A DNA stretch of 20,761 nucleotides from a virus, in the IMG/VR virus record IMGVR_UViG_3300043411_000262, positions 1-20,761 of that record; one strand, given 5' to 3'. The notes under the pieces were generated by a model. It saw only the letters and a list, made by a program, of their open reading frames with translations, ran no database searches and was not told the origin of the DNA. The position numbers were made by a program, and so were the translations under genes. The first letter of the stretch is position 1. Each line of letters starts with the position of its first letter. Shown here piece after piece: positions 20,346 to 20,761 of this stretch.

Positions 20346-20761
20346 CAATTGCACTGACGATTAGCACATTGGCGGCCATTGCCACAACAGTCAACGCGGC
20401 GGATGTGACCACGCCGGATAATGAAAATCTGGCGCACATCAACAACATTCTGAACGGCGCAACCGAAGCTGAAGCGCTGCTGTTTGTGGAAGATGCGTTG
20501 GCTCCAACCACGCCAGCATCCACCATGTGGAAGACGTATTTCAAGCCGGACGGCATGTACATTATTGATGATGCGGGGACTGAGACGCTAGTGGCTCCCA
20601 CCACATCCAACCTTGTGGCGCAGGTGTGTAATACGCGGTTGACATTGACCAGCGCCACGCCGGTGACCACATCGGACGTGACAGCAGCAACGAATATATA
20701 TGTCACGCCTTACAAGGGCGAACGAATCGCACTGTATGACGGCAGCGGCACATGGGTGATG
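20342..20761 (+). CDS. Tail/fibre-type structural protein, 5' part (truncated by window)
   Basis: ATG 20342 overlaps the Dit stop (ATGA) and the frame is open for 140 codons to the window end. The first 35 residues (MTIALTISTLAAIATTVNAA) look like a signal peptide but could equally be a fibre-type coil, as expected for a virion protein. Downstream come PASTMWKTYFKPDGMYIIDD, a LTSATPVTTSDVTAATNIYV strand and YVTPYKGERIALYDGSGTW, a segment common in phage tail fibres and adhesins. Context (just after Dit) fits a tail-tip or receptor-binding component. The missing C-terminus prevents a firmer call. Confidence 0.7.
   Translation, partial: MTIALTISTLAAIATTVNAADVTTPDNENLAHINNILNGATEAEALLFVEDALAPTTPASTMWKTYFKPDGMYIIDDAGTETLVAPTTSNLVAQVCNTRLTLTSATPVTTSDVTAATNIYVTPYKGERIALYDGSGTWVM

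Noticed and set aside
1-20761. CRISPR array, insertion sequence or integrase/attachment site
   Set aside because: No regularly spaced noncoding repeats, no transposase or recombinase gene, and no tRNA fragment were seen; the only tandem repeats lie inside coding genes.

Overview
The window is a continuous stretch of tailed-phage (siphovirus-like) genome carrying the DNA-packaging, head, neck and tail genes. No integrase, repressor, transposase, rRNA, tRNA or CRISPR array is visible, so the sequence alone does not tell a free phage from a prophage. The bacterial signals are conventional (AGGAG-type ribosome binding sites, GTGA/ATGA stop-start overlaps, GC-stem/U-run terminators). The host cannot be named. 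One GC-rich palindrome (15014-15087) resembles the CCCTxxCCCCTCCCC-type intergenic palindromes seen in Chloroflexota and some other bacteria, which is only a weak hint.

Layout. (1) 1-1573: tail of an upstream gene, then five small tightly packed genes of unknown function (one zinc-ribbon-like, one or two winged-helix-like), closed by a terminator. (2) 1574-5607: packaging module with a two-HTH small terminase, a 107-aa unknown, the large terminase and the portal. (3) 5608-6165: a probable moron, with its own -10 box, a 103-aa acidic protein, a doubtful 37-codon ORF and a terminator. (4) 6160-8491: a minus-strand block inside the plus-strand structural operon, holding a cement-like protein, a long MuF-type head morphogenesis protein and a 64-aa protein with a probably leaderless promoter. 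(5) 8720-12372: scaffold, a second cement-like protein, major capsid protein, terminator, three small beta-rich or unknown proteins, and the head-tail adaptor. (6) 12393-14991: a three-gene fibre/adhesin-like cassette, including a glycine-rich protein built of about fifteen 18-residue repeats, followed by the palindromic element. (7) 15118-17470: head closure, gp10-like neck protein, tail terminator, tail tube and the tail assembly chaperone, whose second part is most likely made by -1 frameshifting at A AAA AAC. (8) 17501-20761: a hairpin, the tape measure protein with 46-residue tandem repeats, distal tail protein, and the start of another tail/fibre gene that runs off the window.

Together the genes cover genome packaging (small terminase, large terminase, portal), procapsid building (scaffold, MuF, cement, major capsid), neck completion (adaptor, closure, gp10-like, terminator) and tail building (tube, chaperones, tape measure, Dit, fibre). 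The main departures from a textbook siphophage block are the minus-strand head genes with a moron beside them, the fibre cassette between adaptor and closure genes, and the nested 18-aa repeats. I did not find a clear anti-defence or otherwise wholly new system. The best unknowns are the approximately 280-residue C-terminal region of the MuF protein and the small genes around it.
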